Numbered from the stretch's first letter, positions 1 through 8,896 are shown. The stretch: DNA of 64,000 nucleotides from Paraeggerthella hongkongensis (GCF_003340345.1 NZ_PPTQ01000006.1:62001-126000), one strand, 5' to 3'. Numbers and translations are program-made. Notes: generated by a model not told the origin, from the sequence alone.

Positions 1-1551
1 GTTCGAGCAATGGATGTACGCGCTTTTCACCACGTAGTCCTCGCCCTTGAACTTGCCCGTAGTGAACACCTCTTCGAACACTGTCGTATCCAGATGTCCC
101 GAAATGCCCGGAGCCGCCTCTCCTGCGGAATTAACCGGATAGCAGGCACCTTTGATGTTGGAGAACAGCATCTGAGGCAGGTATTCCTCGCTCTGGCCGA
201 TCGCAGCACCAGGCTTGCCAGCATTGCCAGTCAGCAATCCGACCAAATATACCGGCCAACCAGTGTAGTGTGCGTTGCGATAATGGTTCAAGCCTTGCAT
301 GATTTCGGTCGTCACCGGACCGTCCTCGTGATACACGCGTGCCAGCTCTTGAATGTCCTCTACGGAAACGCCGCACACGGCAGATGCCGCTTCGGGCGTC
401 CAAGCGGAAATGTAACTCATAGCATTCTCGTACACCGTTTGAACCACAACGCCGTCGATGGGAGCCACGTTCTTGAGCGCCGGCTTCTGAGCCTCGCTGA
501 ACGCAACGGCCTTGCTCGCAGCTTCGTCCCATACGGCAGGCGGGTTGATAACCTTCGGCTTGCCCGTAAGCGGGTCAACGTCGCCCTCGGTCGGCTCAAC
601 GCCCAGATCGCTCATGCGTAGGTACATGCCATCTTCCTTGATGAGCAGGCCACAGTTGGTCTTGCTGCGCAGCGTATCCTCATCCACCCAACCGTTCCCG
701 ATCAGCACGTTCAAAACACCTAACGCGAGCGCACCGTCCGTACCGGGCTTGACGGGTATCCACCAATCGGCCTTGGCCGTGTTCGGGTTGTACACCGGAT
801 CGATCACGATAAGGCGCGTCCCGTTTTCCTTTGCCTCCATCATGAAGTGCAGGGTATGAGGAAGCGAAATAGCAGGGTTGTTGCCCCAAAGAATCTGCGT
901 TTTTGCATTCTTACGATCAGTAAGCTCATTGCCCAGATCAGCTCCACCATGAGCACGCGACGCGCCGTATCCCGTTCCTACGTCAACATCTAGGCCGGCG
1001 TCGGTGCATCCAAGAATGTTCTCGAACCGCACAACCGCACCTGCCGCGTTGCAACTACCGCTATACAAAGCATAGTTTCCCGATCCGTAAAAAAACATGA
1101 TGGACTTCGGGCCGAATTGCTCGCGATAGCTCTTCCACTTCTCAGCTATGGTATCGAGCGCCTCGTCCCAGCTAATGCGCTCAAAATCGTTCGAACCACG
1201 CTCTCCCACGCGCTTCATGGGATACAGCACGCGCTCCGAACTGTACATACGACCCACGTGCGTCAAGCCACGAGGACAGATGCGGTTGTACTCCGTGTTC
1301 GGCATATCGCGCGCCGACGTACGCACCACTTGCCCGTCGCGCACGTGCACATTCAAAAAGCAGCCGCCGCCGCAGTTACCACGGCAGACACCCGGGTAAA
1401 GCTGCGTCTCAGGGGCTTCCTGCTTCTTGTCCGTTTCCTCCAGGTTCTTGGCCTGCGGGCTGCAGCCGACCAGCGCGCCCGTTGCAGTGAGCGCCGCCGC
1501 GCCCTTGATGAAGCTTCTGCGGGTGAAACCATGCGTTGCGTTTTCAGCCAT
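1..1551 (-). CDS. Molybdopterin oxidoreductase, DMSO reductase family, catalytic subunit (3' end missing)
   Basis: The frame is open from the ATG at 1551 to the left edge of the window, giving 517 codons with no stop. The N-terminus has a twin-arginine signal (TRRSFIKGAAAL) followed by a Cys (LVGCS) that could be lipidated. Next comes a four-Cys iron-sulfur motif (CRGNCGGGC, then ICPRGL about 28 residues later), and then the usual bis-MGD core with WGNNPAIS and IVIDPVYNPNTAKAD. The enzyme should act outside the membrane as a respiratory reductase or dehydrogenase. I cannot assign the substrate or identify the Mo ligand with confidence. A strong ribosome site (GAGAGGAG) sits about 5 bases before the start. 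Partner subunits, if any, would lie off the left edge. Confidence 0.93.
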   Translation of the reverse strand, partial: MAENATHGFTRRSFIKGAAALTATGALVGCSPQAKNLEETDKKQEAPETQLYPGVCRGNCGGGCFLNVHVRDGQVVRTSARDMPNTEYNRICPRGLTHVGRMYSSERVLYPMKRVGERGSNDFERISWDEALDTIAEKWKSYREQFGPKSIMFFYGSGNYALYSGSCNAAGAVVRFENILGCTDAGLDVDVGTGYGASRAHGGADLGNELTDRKNAKTQILWGNNPAISLPHTLHFMMEAKENGTRLIVIDPVYNPNTAKADWWIPVKPGTDGALALGVLNVLIGNGWVDEDTLRSKTNCGLLIKEDGMYLRMSDLGVEPTEGDVDPLTGKPKVINPPAVWDEAASKAVAFSEAQKPALKNVAPIDGVVVQTVYENAMSYISAWTPEAASAVCGVSVEDIQELARVYHEDGPVTTEIMQGLNHYRNAHYTGWPVYLVGLLTGNAGKPGAAIGQSEEYLPQMLFSNIKGACYPVNSAGEAAPGISGHLDTTVFEEVFTTGKFKGEDYVVKSAYIHCSN

Positions 1552-1639
1552 GCTTGCTCCTCTCGTTCTCTCCCCACGACCTCTCGGTCGCACCGTTCTT
1601 GCGCTGCGAACAGCAGGGAGGGAGGCCGTCCGCAGCGCA

Positions 1640-1837
1640 AGATGAAAAGTCTCGCTTCCCCCCGACTTTCCCTTGCTATGCACTCTACGGATCATTAAGA
1701 ATTATTGCGATAAACTGAAAATAAGTTTTGCGTTAAGAAGATATTAACCGGATATTAATGACTAAATTAATAAGCTTGAATGGTGCATCGAGGATGCGAA
1801 AAGGTGCCGGACAATCCCGCCAAGCAAGAAAATCCGT
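1640..1837. promoter_or_regulatory. AT-rich spacer upstream of the molybdopterin oxidoreductase
   Basis: This stretch between the oxidoreductase start and the PIN-domain gene stop is much richer in A+T than the coding sequence around it, especially 1695-1790. It contains several TTAAT/ATTAAT runs and no credible ORF. It is the natural place for the oxidoreductase promoter on the minus strand, but I cannot single out one -35/-10 pair. Confidence 0.4.
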
Positions 1838-2284
1838 CTAAGACCTGGCCAGATCGTACTCATATCCAGCGGGGCGGTAGACTTCGCAGAACTGCTGAGA
1901 GGTCATAGCGGCAACGGGAGATCCGACAAAGTCCCGCACGTTTCGAGTCACAATGAGATCGACTCCATGTCGAAAAGCAGCCCAGGCGACCATTGCATCT
2001 TCAAAATCGCCCAGAGGATCGACCAACGCGCGACGAAGGTCAACCTCCGTCACATCAAGGACGCTTACGACGTCAACTAAATTCTGGAGCGCCGAAATGG
2101 CTCCCGGCTTTGAAGCGTATTTACGAGTAGAAAGAACGTACTGAACCGTGGGCGCCATCGACGCGGTCATAAATGGCTCGAACCGCTTCAGCAACATCAC
2201 GTCCAACGCCTGGAACGAATAAAGCACGTCTTCGGTCGCTCCTAAAATGTCAACTATGACATTAACGTCAAGAAGCACTTTCAT
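1838..2284 (-). CDS. PIN-domain ribonuclease toxin, VapC-like
   Basis: This 148-residue protein has the acidic PIN pattern: D6 in the first strand (LLDVNVIVD), a central cluster D93/E95/D96 (GDFEDAM) and a late TRNVRDF with D118. PIN toxins are Mg-dependent endoribonucleases that cleave tRNA or other RNA and are held in check by the partner antitoxin. The gene starts inside the stop of the upstream antitoxin (ATGA overlap at 2281-2284), so the two should be co-translated. The full set of acidic residues suggests an active enzyme. The RNA target cannot be read from the sequence. Confidence 0.85.
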   Translation of the reverse strand: MKVLLDVNVIVDILGATEDVLYSFQALDVMLLKRFEPFMTASMAPTVQYVLSTRKYASKPGAISALQNLVDVVSVLDVTEVDLRRALVDPLGDFEDAMVAWAAFRHGVDLIVTRNVRDFVGSPVAAMTSQQFCEVYRPAGYEYDLARS

Positions 2285-2586
2285 GAGTGCAACCCCGGTC
2301 CGTGCTTTTCTGCCAGGTAGTCGCGATATTCCTGCCGTGCGTCAACTCCACGAGGCAAGTCGACCACCCCCACCAGCGAACGAAGCTTCTCGCGGCGCTT
2401 GGACACTTCGTCGCATGCACCCGCATCGCCACGCATCCACTCAGGCACACGTTGCTCTCGCTCCAAATACTCATAGAGGCATCGAACGGCTTGCGTCGTC
2501 GACACCCCTTCGCGCGCCAAAACTTGACCTCCGCGACGCTTCAGGTCTTCCGGCAACCGCGCATTAATCGTTCCCGCAACAGCCAT
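2281..2586 (-). CDS. Antitoxin of the PIN-domain pair (RelB/DinJ-like N-terminus)
   Basis: About 101 residues, starting MAVAGTINARLPEDLKRRG. The N-terminus looks like a ribbon-helix-helix DNA-binding half of the RelB/DinJ type (TINARLPEDLKRR... VLAREGVSTTQAVRCLYEYL). The charged C-terminus would wrap the toxin. The ATG at 2586 was preferred over an upstream in-frame start because AAAGGAGG lies just before it. A perfect palindrome immediately upstream fits autorepression by the antitoxin-toxin complex. The stop overlaps the toxin start by four bases. Confidence 0.8.
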   Translation of the reverse strand: MAVAGTINARLPEDLKRRGGQVLAREGVSTTQAVRCLYEYLEREQRVPEWMRGDAGACDEVSKRREKLRSLVGVVDLPRGVDARQEYRDYLAEKHGPGLHS

Positions 2587-2609
2587 TTTCGCCTCCTTTG
2601 CTCTGCACG

Positions 2610-2648
2610 ATCTTAACAAATTGCATTACATAATGCAATTTGTTAAGA
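2610..2648 (-). promoter_or_regulatory. Palindromic operator overlapping the toxin-antitoxin promoter
   Basis: Two 18-base arms (2611-2628 and 2631-2648) are perfect inverted copies separated by two bases. On the minus strand the palindrome contains a -35-like TTGCAT (2633-2638), a 17-base spacer and a -10-like TAAGAT (2610-2615). A bound antitoxin would therefore cover the whole promoter. The repeat ends 24 bases before the antitoxin ATG. Confidence 0.75.
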
Positions 2649-2710
2649 CATAATGCCTTGCTTGATGCAGGAAACAAGCGGAGTAACGAATCTTCGGCTT
2701 CCTGCGAGCC

Positions 2711-3427
2711 TTACCCCTCCACTCGATCAGCCATTTTGTAACCCACGCGCTGAACCGTCAGCAGGTACCGTGGCTCGGAAGGGTTCTCTTCGATCTTCTC
2801 GCGAATCTTGCGTACGAACACCGTTATGTTGTTGGTCGGTTTGCAGTTGGCATCGGACTCGCCCCAGATATACTCCTGAATTTGGCTGCGCGTGAACACT
2901 TTGCCCGGGTGCGCCGCCAAAAACGCCACAATCTCGAACTCCTTCGTGGTTAGCTGCACCGGCTTTCCCTTGATGCGCACCTGGTACTCTCCAAAATGCA
3001 CCTCAAGATCGCCAATCTGAGCAACCCCTTCCCGATTTCTCGAGCGCGCAAAATCTATCGTGTCCTTATGACGGCGGATGTTCGCCTCGATGCGCAGCAG
3101 CAACTCCATGGCATCGAACGGCTTGGTCACATAATCGTCCCCACCCGACCGAAAGCCGATGCTCTTGTCGACAATATCGCATTTCGCAGAAAGGAAAATG
3201 ACCGGAATGCGACGGCCTTCTTCGCGGATGCGCGCGCACAAATCGAAACCGTTCGTTCCCGGCAGCATCACATCGAGCAACAGCAGGTCCGGCTTTTCAT
3301 GCAGAAGCATCTCCATGCCCGATTCGGCGTCTTTCGCGCCACAAAATGCGTACCCGTTCGACGTTAGAAGCTGCTCGATCGCCTGTCGCAAATTATCCTC
3401 ATCGTCGATGAGCATCACCTTATACAT
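2711..3427 (-). CDS. Two-component response regulator, OmpR/PhoB family
   Basis: This 238-residue protein has a receiver domain (residues 1-120) with the acidic pair D8/D9, phospho-acceptor D52 (LLLLDVMLPG) and K102 (TKPF). A winged-helix trans_reg_C domain follows (about 135-235), with the typical LTTKEFEIVAFLAAHPGKVF stretch. It should bind DNA directly when phosphorylated. The start lies inside the sensor kinase gene (8-base overlap), with GGGGGAAG as the ribosome site, so kinase and regulator form one operon. Targets are unknown. The nearby molybdopterin oxidoreductase is a candidate only by proximity. Confidence 0.92.
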   Translation of the reverse strand: MYKVMLIDDEDNLRQAIEQLLTSNGYAFCGAKDAESGMEMLLHEKPDLLLLDVMLPGTNGFDLCARIREEGRRIPVIFLSAKCDIVDKSIGFRSGGDDYVTKPFDAMELLLRIEANIRRHKDTIDFARSRNREGVAQIGDLEVHFGEYQVRIKGKPVQLTTKEFEIVAFLAAHPGKVFTRSQIQEYIWGESDANCKPTNNITVFVRKIREKIEENPSEPRYLLTVQRVGYKMADRVEG

Positions 3428-5096
3428 CGTCTTCCCCCACTATCAGCCTCTTCGGCACCGTAATAACGAAAGCGCTGCCCTTCCCCACTTCGCTCTCCAC
3501 CGAAATGGCGAACCCTTGCATGTCAGCGTATTCGCGCACAAGGGCAAGGCCCAGGCCGCTGCCATTGTACTTTCGCGTCGACGTGCTATCCACCTGGAAG
3601 AATCGCTCGAAAATGCGCTCCTGGTCCTCGGGCGCAATGCCTATGCCGGTATCGACCATCGACAGCGTTACCACCTGACGATTCTCGTCGTATGCCACCC
3701 TCAACTCCACTGACCCGCCGTCGGGCGTGAACTTGATGGCGTTGCTGGCCAGGTTTTCAAGCATACGCAACGTCTTCTCGTAATCGCCGTTCACCAGGGG
3801 CACGTCCGAAGCAACCCTCGTACGGAACGAAACCTCGTACTTGCGCGCGAGCGGAGCCATGGTGCCCTTGACCGACGCCGCCACGTCGCCCAAATCCATC
3901 GGCTCGCATGTAGACTTGATGCTGCCCGCGTCGGATCGCGCGATGTCCAGCATGTTGTTGATCATGTTGAGCAAGATCTGGCTGTTCTTCTCGATTTCCT
4001 CCCAAGACCGTCGATCGCTTTCACGCCCTGGATCGCACGTTTCGCGCGAAATCTGCGCGAACGTAATGATGGACGTCAACGGAGTGCGCAGCTCGTGGTT
4101 CACCATGGACAAAAGATCGGACTTGAAACGAGTCTCCTGCTCAAGGCTTTCGTTCAGCTTTTCCAACTTGTCGCGCTGATGCTCGAGCAGCGCATTGGCT
4201 TCCTGCAAATCAATCGTGCGAGCCTCAACCTGCGACTCCAAGTGCTCGTACATATCGCGCAGATCGCCCGCCATGTCGTTGAACCCGCCAACAAGCTGCT
4301 GCACCTCTTTCGCCGCATGCCCGCCGCCCAGTTCTGCATCCATACGGCCGCGCTTCAGCTTTCCGAATGCCGCATGCAACCCCCCTATCGGGCGCAGCAC
4401 GAAGAAGGTTGTCACCACGTAGATCACCGCGCCAATGAACACGGTGATCCCCAGGAAGAACACGACGTCGCGAATCACGTTGTCGCGCAGCGTTTGCTGT
4501 TGCTGATCGATGGGAATGACAATGCTGATAGCGCCCCCAACGGAATCAAGCGTCCATCCTTCTTTTTCTTTGCCGGTAACGTCAAGCTCGCCCGCCGGTT
4601 CGCCGTGACAGGACAGACAGCTGTTATCAACCTCAAGTGCTTGCAGGTACCGAAAACGCTCTTCCCCCTGATACTCGGCAATGCCGTAATGTTCTTTCAC
4701 CGACGAGTTGGCGTTGAAGCGTTCGAGCGCTTCCGCCTCGAATTCATCGGGTATGTCCTGCTCGCTGCGCGGGTTGAAATTGGTGTAGCGAATAGCGTAG
4801 TCGCTGCCGGCCGAGAATAAGCGCCCGACGCTCTTTCCAACCAATGAGCAGTGCAAACCCTTGAATTCGTACGTCCCGTCAGAAGTGTTGTTGATCACGC
4901 TTTGCGAGTTGTCCATAAACTGCCACACGGCGTCCATTTCGCGAGCAAACGTGCGGGCCTCTTCCAGCAAAGCCGCCTCGGTCTGGCGCTGCTGCGAGTA
5001 GAAATCGAACACAGCAAACGCAAGAAACGACACGCCGAACACCGCCGTCAACGCAGCTAGATAAATAGTTTTCAGACTGAAAGAGTGCTTCCCCAT
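3420..5096 (-). CDS. Sensor histidine kinase with DUF3365 periplasmic domain and CxxCH motif
   Basis: About 558 residues from the ATG at 5096. Order: N-terminal membrane helix (about 8-30), an extracytoplasmic DUF3365-type domain with CLSCH at 160-164, a second helix (about 208-232), HAMP, a coiled coil (about 280-325), HisKA with H334 (VNHELRTPL), and a HATPase domain with N, G1 and G2 boxes (NLASNAIKF, DTGIGIA, GSGLGLAL). The CxxCH may bind haem c or a metal, which would suit redox or gas sensing. An upstream in-frame start at 5135 exists, but its extra 13 residues look non-native and GGGGGCGGGGA sits just before 5096. It overlaps the regulator gene by 8 bases. Confidence 0.9.
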   Translation of the reverse strand: MGKHSFSLKTIYLAALTAVFGVSFLAFAVFDFYSQQRQTEAALLEEARTFAREMDAVWQFMDNSQSVINNTSDGTYEFKGLHCSLVGKSVGRLFSAGSDYAIRYTNFNPRSEQDIPDEFEAEALERFNANSSVKEHYGIAEYQGEERFRYLQALEVDNSCLSCHGEPAGELDVTGKEKEGWTLDSVGGAISIVIPIDQQQQTLRDNVIRDVVFFLGITVFIGAVIYVVTTFFVLRPIGGLHAAFGKLKRGRMDAELGGGHAAKEVQQLVGGFNDMAGDLRDMYEHLESQVEARTIDLQEANALLEHQRDKLEKLNESLEQETRFKSDLLSMVNHELRTPLTSIITFAQISRETCDPGRESDRRSWEEIEKNSQILLNMINNMLDIARSDAGSIKSTCEPMDLGDVAASVKGTMAPLARKYEVSFRTRVASDVPLVNGDYEKTLRMLENLASNAIKFTPDGGSVELRVAYDENRQVVTLSMVDTGIGIAPEDQERIFERFFQVDSTSTRKYNGSGLGLALVREYADMQGFAISVESEVGKGSAFVITVPKRLIVGEDDV

Positions 5097-5148
5097 GCGC
5101 GTCCCCGCCCCCGTATTCGCAACGCCCCCTCGCATTGCGATGTAAACC

Positions 5149-5371
5149 CTAGCACAAGACTAAGAGCCACGTAAAGCAGTGAGCATCGGGCGCATGGCCG
5201 AAAACGGAAGCAGGGGAACGTGCGAACGGCCCTCGCGCGATTCGCGGCGGCACCGCAATCGAACAGCCCCGTACGTTCGTCGACATCAGCGATAAGCAGG
5301 CGATTCCTCGGCGACGTGCCGGCGCGTTACCCGCTTGTTGCCGCCGCTTGCCGCCGCCGCAGGGGAAGCAT
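5149..5371. other. Intergenic stretch before the first 206-bp element
   Basis: There is no credible gene here. The sequence is GC-rich and includes a CCGCC-rich run (about 5330-5362) leading directly into the 206-bp inverted-repeat element. Reading frames crossing it have no domain signature and no ribosome site. Confidence 0.5.
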
Positions 5372-5577
5372 GCGCACGAAAAACCGCCCTTGCTGGCAGG
5401 TTTTGACGGTTTGAGGTCGTCATGTTGAGCGCTCTCTTCGCCATGGCGCTGCCCGCGTTTAGTTTTGCCTGGTCGCAGCTTTGGAGCGTCGCATCGTGCT
5501 TTCGAGGACGCTCGTCCGGCCAAGCAAAACGACCCCTAAACGTGAAAACCTGCCAGCGAAGGCGGTTTTTCGTGCGC
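5372..5577. repeat. 206-bp inverted-repeat element, copy 1
   Basis: Left arm 5372-5420 and right arm 5529-5577 are 49-base near-perfect inverted copies around a 108-base centre. Both arms start with GCGCACGAAAAACC, contain GCTGGCAGGTTTT and end in GGTCGT. Copies of exactly the same length sit at 53036-53241 and 60023-60228. The shared centre motif GACCAG appears here in reverse orientation relative to the other two. The layout is that of a REPIN/MITE-like non-coding element. No coding capacity is evident. Confidence 0.88.
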
Positions 5578-5718
5578 GGCTGCGCCAGCGGCGGGCCGCC
5601 GGCGCATCCAGCCCGCAGGCGCGACCCCCGTCGGCGGCTCGTCGGCGCATCCGACCCTCACGTGCAACCCCTCCAGCGGCCCACTGGCGCAGCCAACCCG
5701 CAGGCGCGACCCTCGACG
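5578..5718. repeat. GC-rich imperfect repeats beside copy 1
   Basis: Between the 206-bp element and the rsgA stop there are imperfect reiterations of units such as GGCGCATCC and CCCGCAGGCGCGACCC, the latter at about 5610 and 5698. No gene is supported. Similar GC-rich reiterated sequence lies beside the other two copies of the element. Confidence 0.5.
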
Positions 5719-6711
5719 CTACCGCTTCCTGCGCGCGCGTCCCTTTCCGCCCTTGCGATCGGATGCCTTCTCGCCGCGCATGCGACGAGCCTCCTCGCGA
5801 CGTTCGCGCAGGTCAGCGGTTTCCTGCTTGAGCACTCGATAGGACGCGAACCGCTCCTTGCTGATCTCGCCAGCCTCCACCGCAGCACGCACGGCGCACC
5901 CAGGCTCGTCAACATGGCGGCAATCGCGGAATCGGCAGCCCTCGGCAATCTCTTCCACGTCCGAGAACGCGGCGCCGATGCCCGCATCGGCCTCCCACAA
6001 GCCCAGGCCGCGCACGCCGGGCATGTCCACCATGAACCCGCCGCCGGGAATGGGGACCATCTCGCGACTCACCGTGGTATGACGGCCCTTCCCGTCGTCG
6101 CGCACGGGCGTCGTTTCTTGAATATCGCTTCCCACCAGCATGTTCACCAGACTCGACTTCCCCACGCCGCTCTTTCCCAGCAGCACGGCAGTCGTATTTC
6201 GGGGCACCAGATCACGCACGGCCTCCACACTGACGGGATCGTTTTCGGAAACCACCAGCGTCTGCACGTCGGGACCCACCAGCGCGCGCACGCGATCGCG
6301 CACCTCGGCCACATGCGCTTCGTCCTCGGCAAGATCCGCCTTAGTCAGCACAACGGTCACCAAGGCACCCGTTTCGTAAGCCAGCACCAGCTCGCGCTCA
6401 AGCCGACGAGCGTTCACGTCGGCAAGGGGCTGCGCCACGAACACGCGGTCGAAGTTCGCGGCAAGCACCTGCGGAAGCGCCCGTTCGGTCGGATCTTTGC
6501 GCACGAACGCGCGCGTGCGCGGAAGAATACTGGCTATGATGCCCTTGTCATGCCCCTCCGGCACGTCCACTTCAACGAAATCGCCGATCACGGCGCGCAC
6601 TTCCTCGCCCTTGACCAGCGCCGTTGCATGTTCGCATCGCACAAGCGTCCCATCGTCGCATCGCACAAGCGGATATCCACGATCAAGCTTGACTACCTGG
6701 GCCCTTTGCAA
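5719..6711 (-). CDS. rsgA: Ribosome small subunit-dependent GTPase RsgA
   Basis: This 330-residue protein has the RsgA order: N-terminal OB-fold, a circularly permuted GTPase (TKAD, then GKSGVGKSS as P-loop, then DMPG), and a C-terminal zinc finger with CRFRDCRH and GC. RsgA checks late 30S maturation and releases RbfA. The start is a TTG at 6711 preceded by AGAGGAGGACGC, which is more convincing than any nearby ATG. The tail is strongly basic (KGGKGRARRKR), consistent with rRNA contact. Confidence 0.95.
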   Translation of the reverse strand: MQRAQVVKLDRGYPLVRCDDGTLVRCEHATALVKGEEVRAVIGDFVEVDVPEGHDKGIIASILPRTRAFVRKDPTERALPQVLAANFDRVFVAQPLADVNARRLERELVLAYETGALVTVVLTKADLAEDEAHVAEVRDRVRALVGPDVQTLVVSENDPVSVEAVRDLVPRNTTAVLLGKSGVGKSSLVNMLVGSDIQETTPVRDDGKGRHTTVSREMVPIPGGGFMVDMPGVRGLGLWEADAGIGAAFSDVEEIAEGCRFRDCRHVDEPGCAVRAAVEAGEISKERFASYRVLKQETADLRERREEARRMRGEKASDRKGGKGRARRKR

Positions 6712-6764
6712 GCGTCCTCCTCTGCTCCAATCGGCACAACCGCACCCTCACCATCAAAAAAGCG

Positions 6765-7379
6765 CTAGCGCTGGCGCTCCCTCAACCAATAGAATACGCC
6801 CGTCATGGCAAGGCCGATGGCCACGGCCACGATACCGGGGACGAACGTTCCGAACACGAACGGATCCTGCTTTCGCTCGCCGGGCTCGATAACGGTCACA
6901 ACTTCGGCATGCAAGTCCGACAGACCCTCGTGCTCCGGGCACACCAGGTGAAACGTTCCTCGCACCTGCACGATGGAGCCTTTTCTGTCGTACGCGCCGA
7001 ACGTGTCTATTTTCGCCGCCGCCTCGCTCGACATGTACACCGTAATGGTTGCCGAATCGCCCGGCGACGAAAGCGTGATCCAGCGATGCCTTCCATCCAA
7101 GCCCTCTTTGATGCTATCGCCAATGGCCTCGCCCGTTACTTGCACGGTTTGGTTATCGTAATACGCGTCGGCCTCGCTCAAGTCGGCAATGGACGTATCG
7201 TAGATGAACGAGCTATCGGGAAGCTGCTGCGGATTCACCGCATTCCCGCCTTCGGCCTCTTCGGCATACGCCGTTGCAGCGGCACCGCTCGACGCAAAGC
7301 TCCCGATCAGAATGCACGCCATCAAGACCGCCGCCATCGTCCACCACGTTCTTTTCCTGTTGCACCACGGCACGTTCAC
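6765..7379 (-). CDS. Membrane-anchored OB-fold protein, function unknown
   Basis: 204 residues: an N-terminal hydrophobic helix (about 14-34) ending in a signal-peptidase-like AYAEE, an extracytoplasmic region, and a C-terminal helix (about 178-198) followed by the basic tail RERQR. The middle part (YYDNQTVQVTGEAIGD ... ITVYMS ... VQVRGTFHLVCPEH) reads like an OB-fold. It starts with GTG overlapping the trkH stop (GTGA), so it is translationally coupled to the potassium transporter. That coupling suggests an accessory role, but no family assignment gives a function. Confidence 0.75.
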   Translation of the reverse strand: MNVPWCNRKRTWWTMAAVLMACILIGSFASSGAAATAYAEEAEGGNAVNPQQLPDSSFIYDTSIADLSEADAYYDNQTVQVTGEAIGDSIKEGLDGRHRWITLSSPGDSATITVYMSSEAAAKIDTFGAYDRKGSIVQVRGTFHLVCPEHEGLSDLHAEVVTVIEPGERKQDPFVFGTFVPGIVAVAIGLAMTGVFYWLRERQR

Positions 7380-8896
7380 GACCGATGCACCAACCTTCGG
7401 GGATCAAGCGACACGACAATTTCAACGATAAGCGCCAGAAGCGTCACGAACTCAAGACGGCCGGCCCACATTTGAAGGATGTAGAACAGCTCGAGGGTGA
7501 CCGGCATACCCGGAGCCGCAAGCCCCGAAGAAATGCCGCCGTTGCTGGCCATAGCCACCGATTCGAAAATAGCCTGCGTCGCGTCGTAACCATGGGCAAT
7601 GCCCACCAGCGAGCCAATCGCATACGTGACCACGTACAGCACGAACACCGTCATAGCCTCTTTCACCACTTCGGGCGAGAGAATGCGGCGACCAACGTGA
7701 TTGTAGTCAACCACCACGCGCGCGGAGTCGGGCGCAAGTGCTTCCTTGATAGTTGCCACCAACGATTTCATGATAACGCCCATGCGGCTGAACTTGAAAC
7801 CGCCCGAAGTGGACCCGCCGCTGCCTCCGACGGCCATCAGAATGGCCACCACCAAAAACGCGCCCGACGAAAGGGCCGTGGTCAGCTGATTTGTAGTGAC
7901 GTTCTGAAATCCCGTAGTCGAGAAGGCCGAGATCACCGTGAACAAGCCGCGCCGCAGCATGGCCGGCAGGTTGGAAAACTCGGCGCTCGCGCTCAACGAA
8001 GCTGCAAAAACACAGGTCATGACCGCAATCCACAAAACCATCGTGCGAATTTCCAAGTCTTTGAAGAACACTTCGACATGGCCCTTCCACACCTCGGAAT
8101 GAAGCACGAAGTTGATGGATCCCAGCAGCATAAGCAGCATGAGCACCAGCTCGATGGGCAGGGAATGATAGTACATAACGCTTTGGCTCATGGGCGCGAA
8201 TCCGCCGGTCATAAAGCCGGAAATCGACAGCCACAGCGACTGCAAAAGCGCGCGCGACGGCTCCATCCCTATGAACAGGCACATGCCCGTCAAGATAACC
8301 GTTGCAATGAGGATGATGCCGACGGCGATCTTCGCAATGAACTGCGTGGTTTGGACCACGTTGGGAACCACGTGCTCGCTTCGGCCCTCGGACATATACA
8401 GGCTGGCACCCGCGCGCTTGCCGAACAGGCCGAACGACAACGCCACAACGATGAGTCCCAAGCCTCCGATCAGGTGCATCATGAAGCGCCACATGTTGTC
8501 GGCGTTCGACAGGTGATCCAGATCGGTGATGATGCTTGCGCCGGTGGTGGTAATGCCCGACACGCCGTCGAACAACGCGTCAAGGTACGTTTCGTAGTGG
8601 CCCGACAGGTGGAGGGGAATCGTGGCAACCATAGCCAGCACGATCCAAGCCAGACCGGTGACAACAAGGGCTTGCTGGCGGTTGAGCCGTCCGGGCTCTA
8701 TGCGCAAAAAGCGCAGGCCAGACCCTATGATAAGAGAAACGCCAATGGTCAGCAGATAGTTGGCCGCAGGAATCCATTCCTGAAACGCAAGAGCCGTCGC
8801 AAACGGCACCAGCAGCGCCAAGGACGAGAACAGCACGAGCACGCCCAGGTAGTGGCCGATGACCCGGACATCGTATAAGGTGAACCGCTGCCACAT
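7376..8896 (-). CDS. trkH: Trk/Ktr-type potassium uptake protein TrkH
   Basis: 506 residues, almost entirely membrane helices, with four P-loop-like repeats typical of the Trk/Ktr/HKT family (TTTGASII, STTGF, GGSGGSTSGGFK, ASNGGISSG). The conserved glycines of the K+ filter are visible. It should form the K+-translocating subunit with a TrkA/KtrA regulator, which is not encoded in this window. The downstream OB-fold gene overlaps by four bases and a small membrane protein gene lies just upstream on the same strand. Confidence 0.93.
   Translation of the reverse strand: MWQRFTLYDVRVIGHYLGVLVLFSSLALLVPFATALAFQEWIPAANYLLTIGVSLIIGSGLRFLRIEPGRLNRQQALVVTGLAWIVLAMVATIPLHLSGHYETYLDALFDGVSGITTTGASIITDLDHLSNADNMWRFMMHLIGGLGLIVVALSFGLFGKRAGASLYMSEGRSEHVVPNVVQTTQFIAKIAVGIILIATVILTGMCLFIGMEPSRALLQSLWLSISGFMTGGFAPMSQSVMYYHSLPIELVLMLLMLLGSINFVLHSEVWKGHVEVFFKDLEIRTMVLWIAVMTCVFAASLSASAEFSNLPAMLRRGLFTVISAFSTTGFQNVTTNQLTTALSSGAFLVVAILMAVGGSGGSTSGGFKFSRMGVIMKSLVATIKEALAPDSARVVVDYNHVGRRILSPEVVKEAMTVFVLYVVTYAIGSLVGIAHGYDATQAIFESVAMASNGGISSGLAAPGMPVTLELFYILQMWAGRLEFVTLLALIVEIVVSLDPRRLVHRS

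Noticed and set aside
5422-6768. 448-codon plus-strand frame starting in the first 206-bp element
   Set aside because: It runs antisense to rsgA and begins in repeat DNA with no ribosome site.
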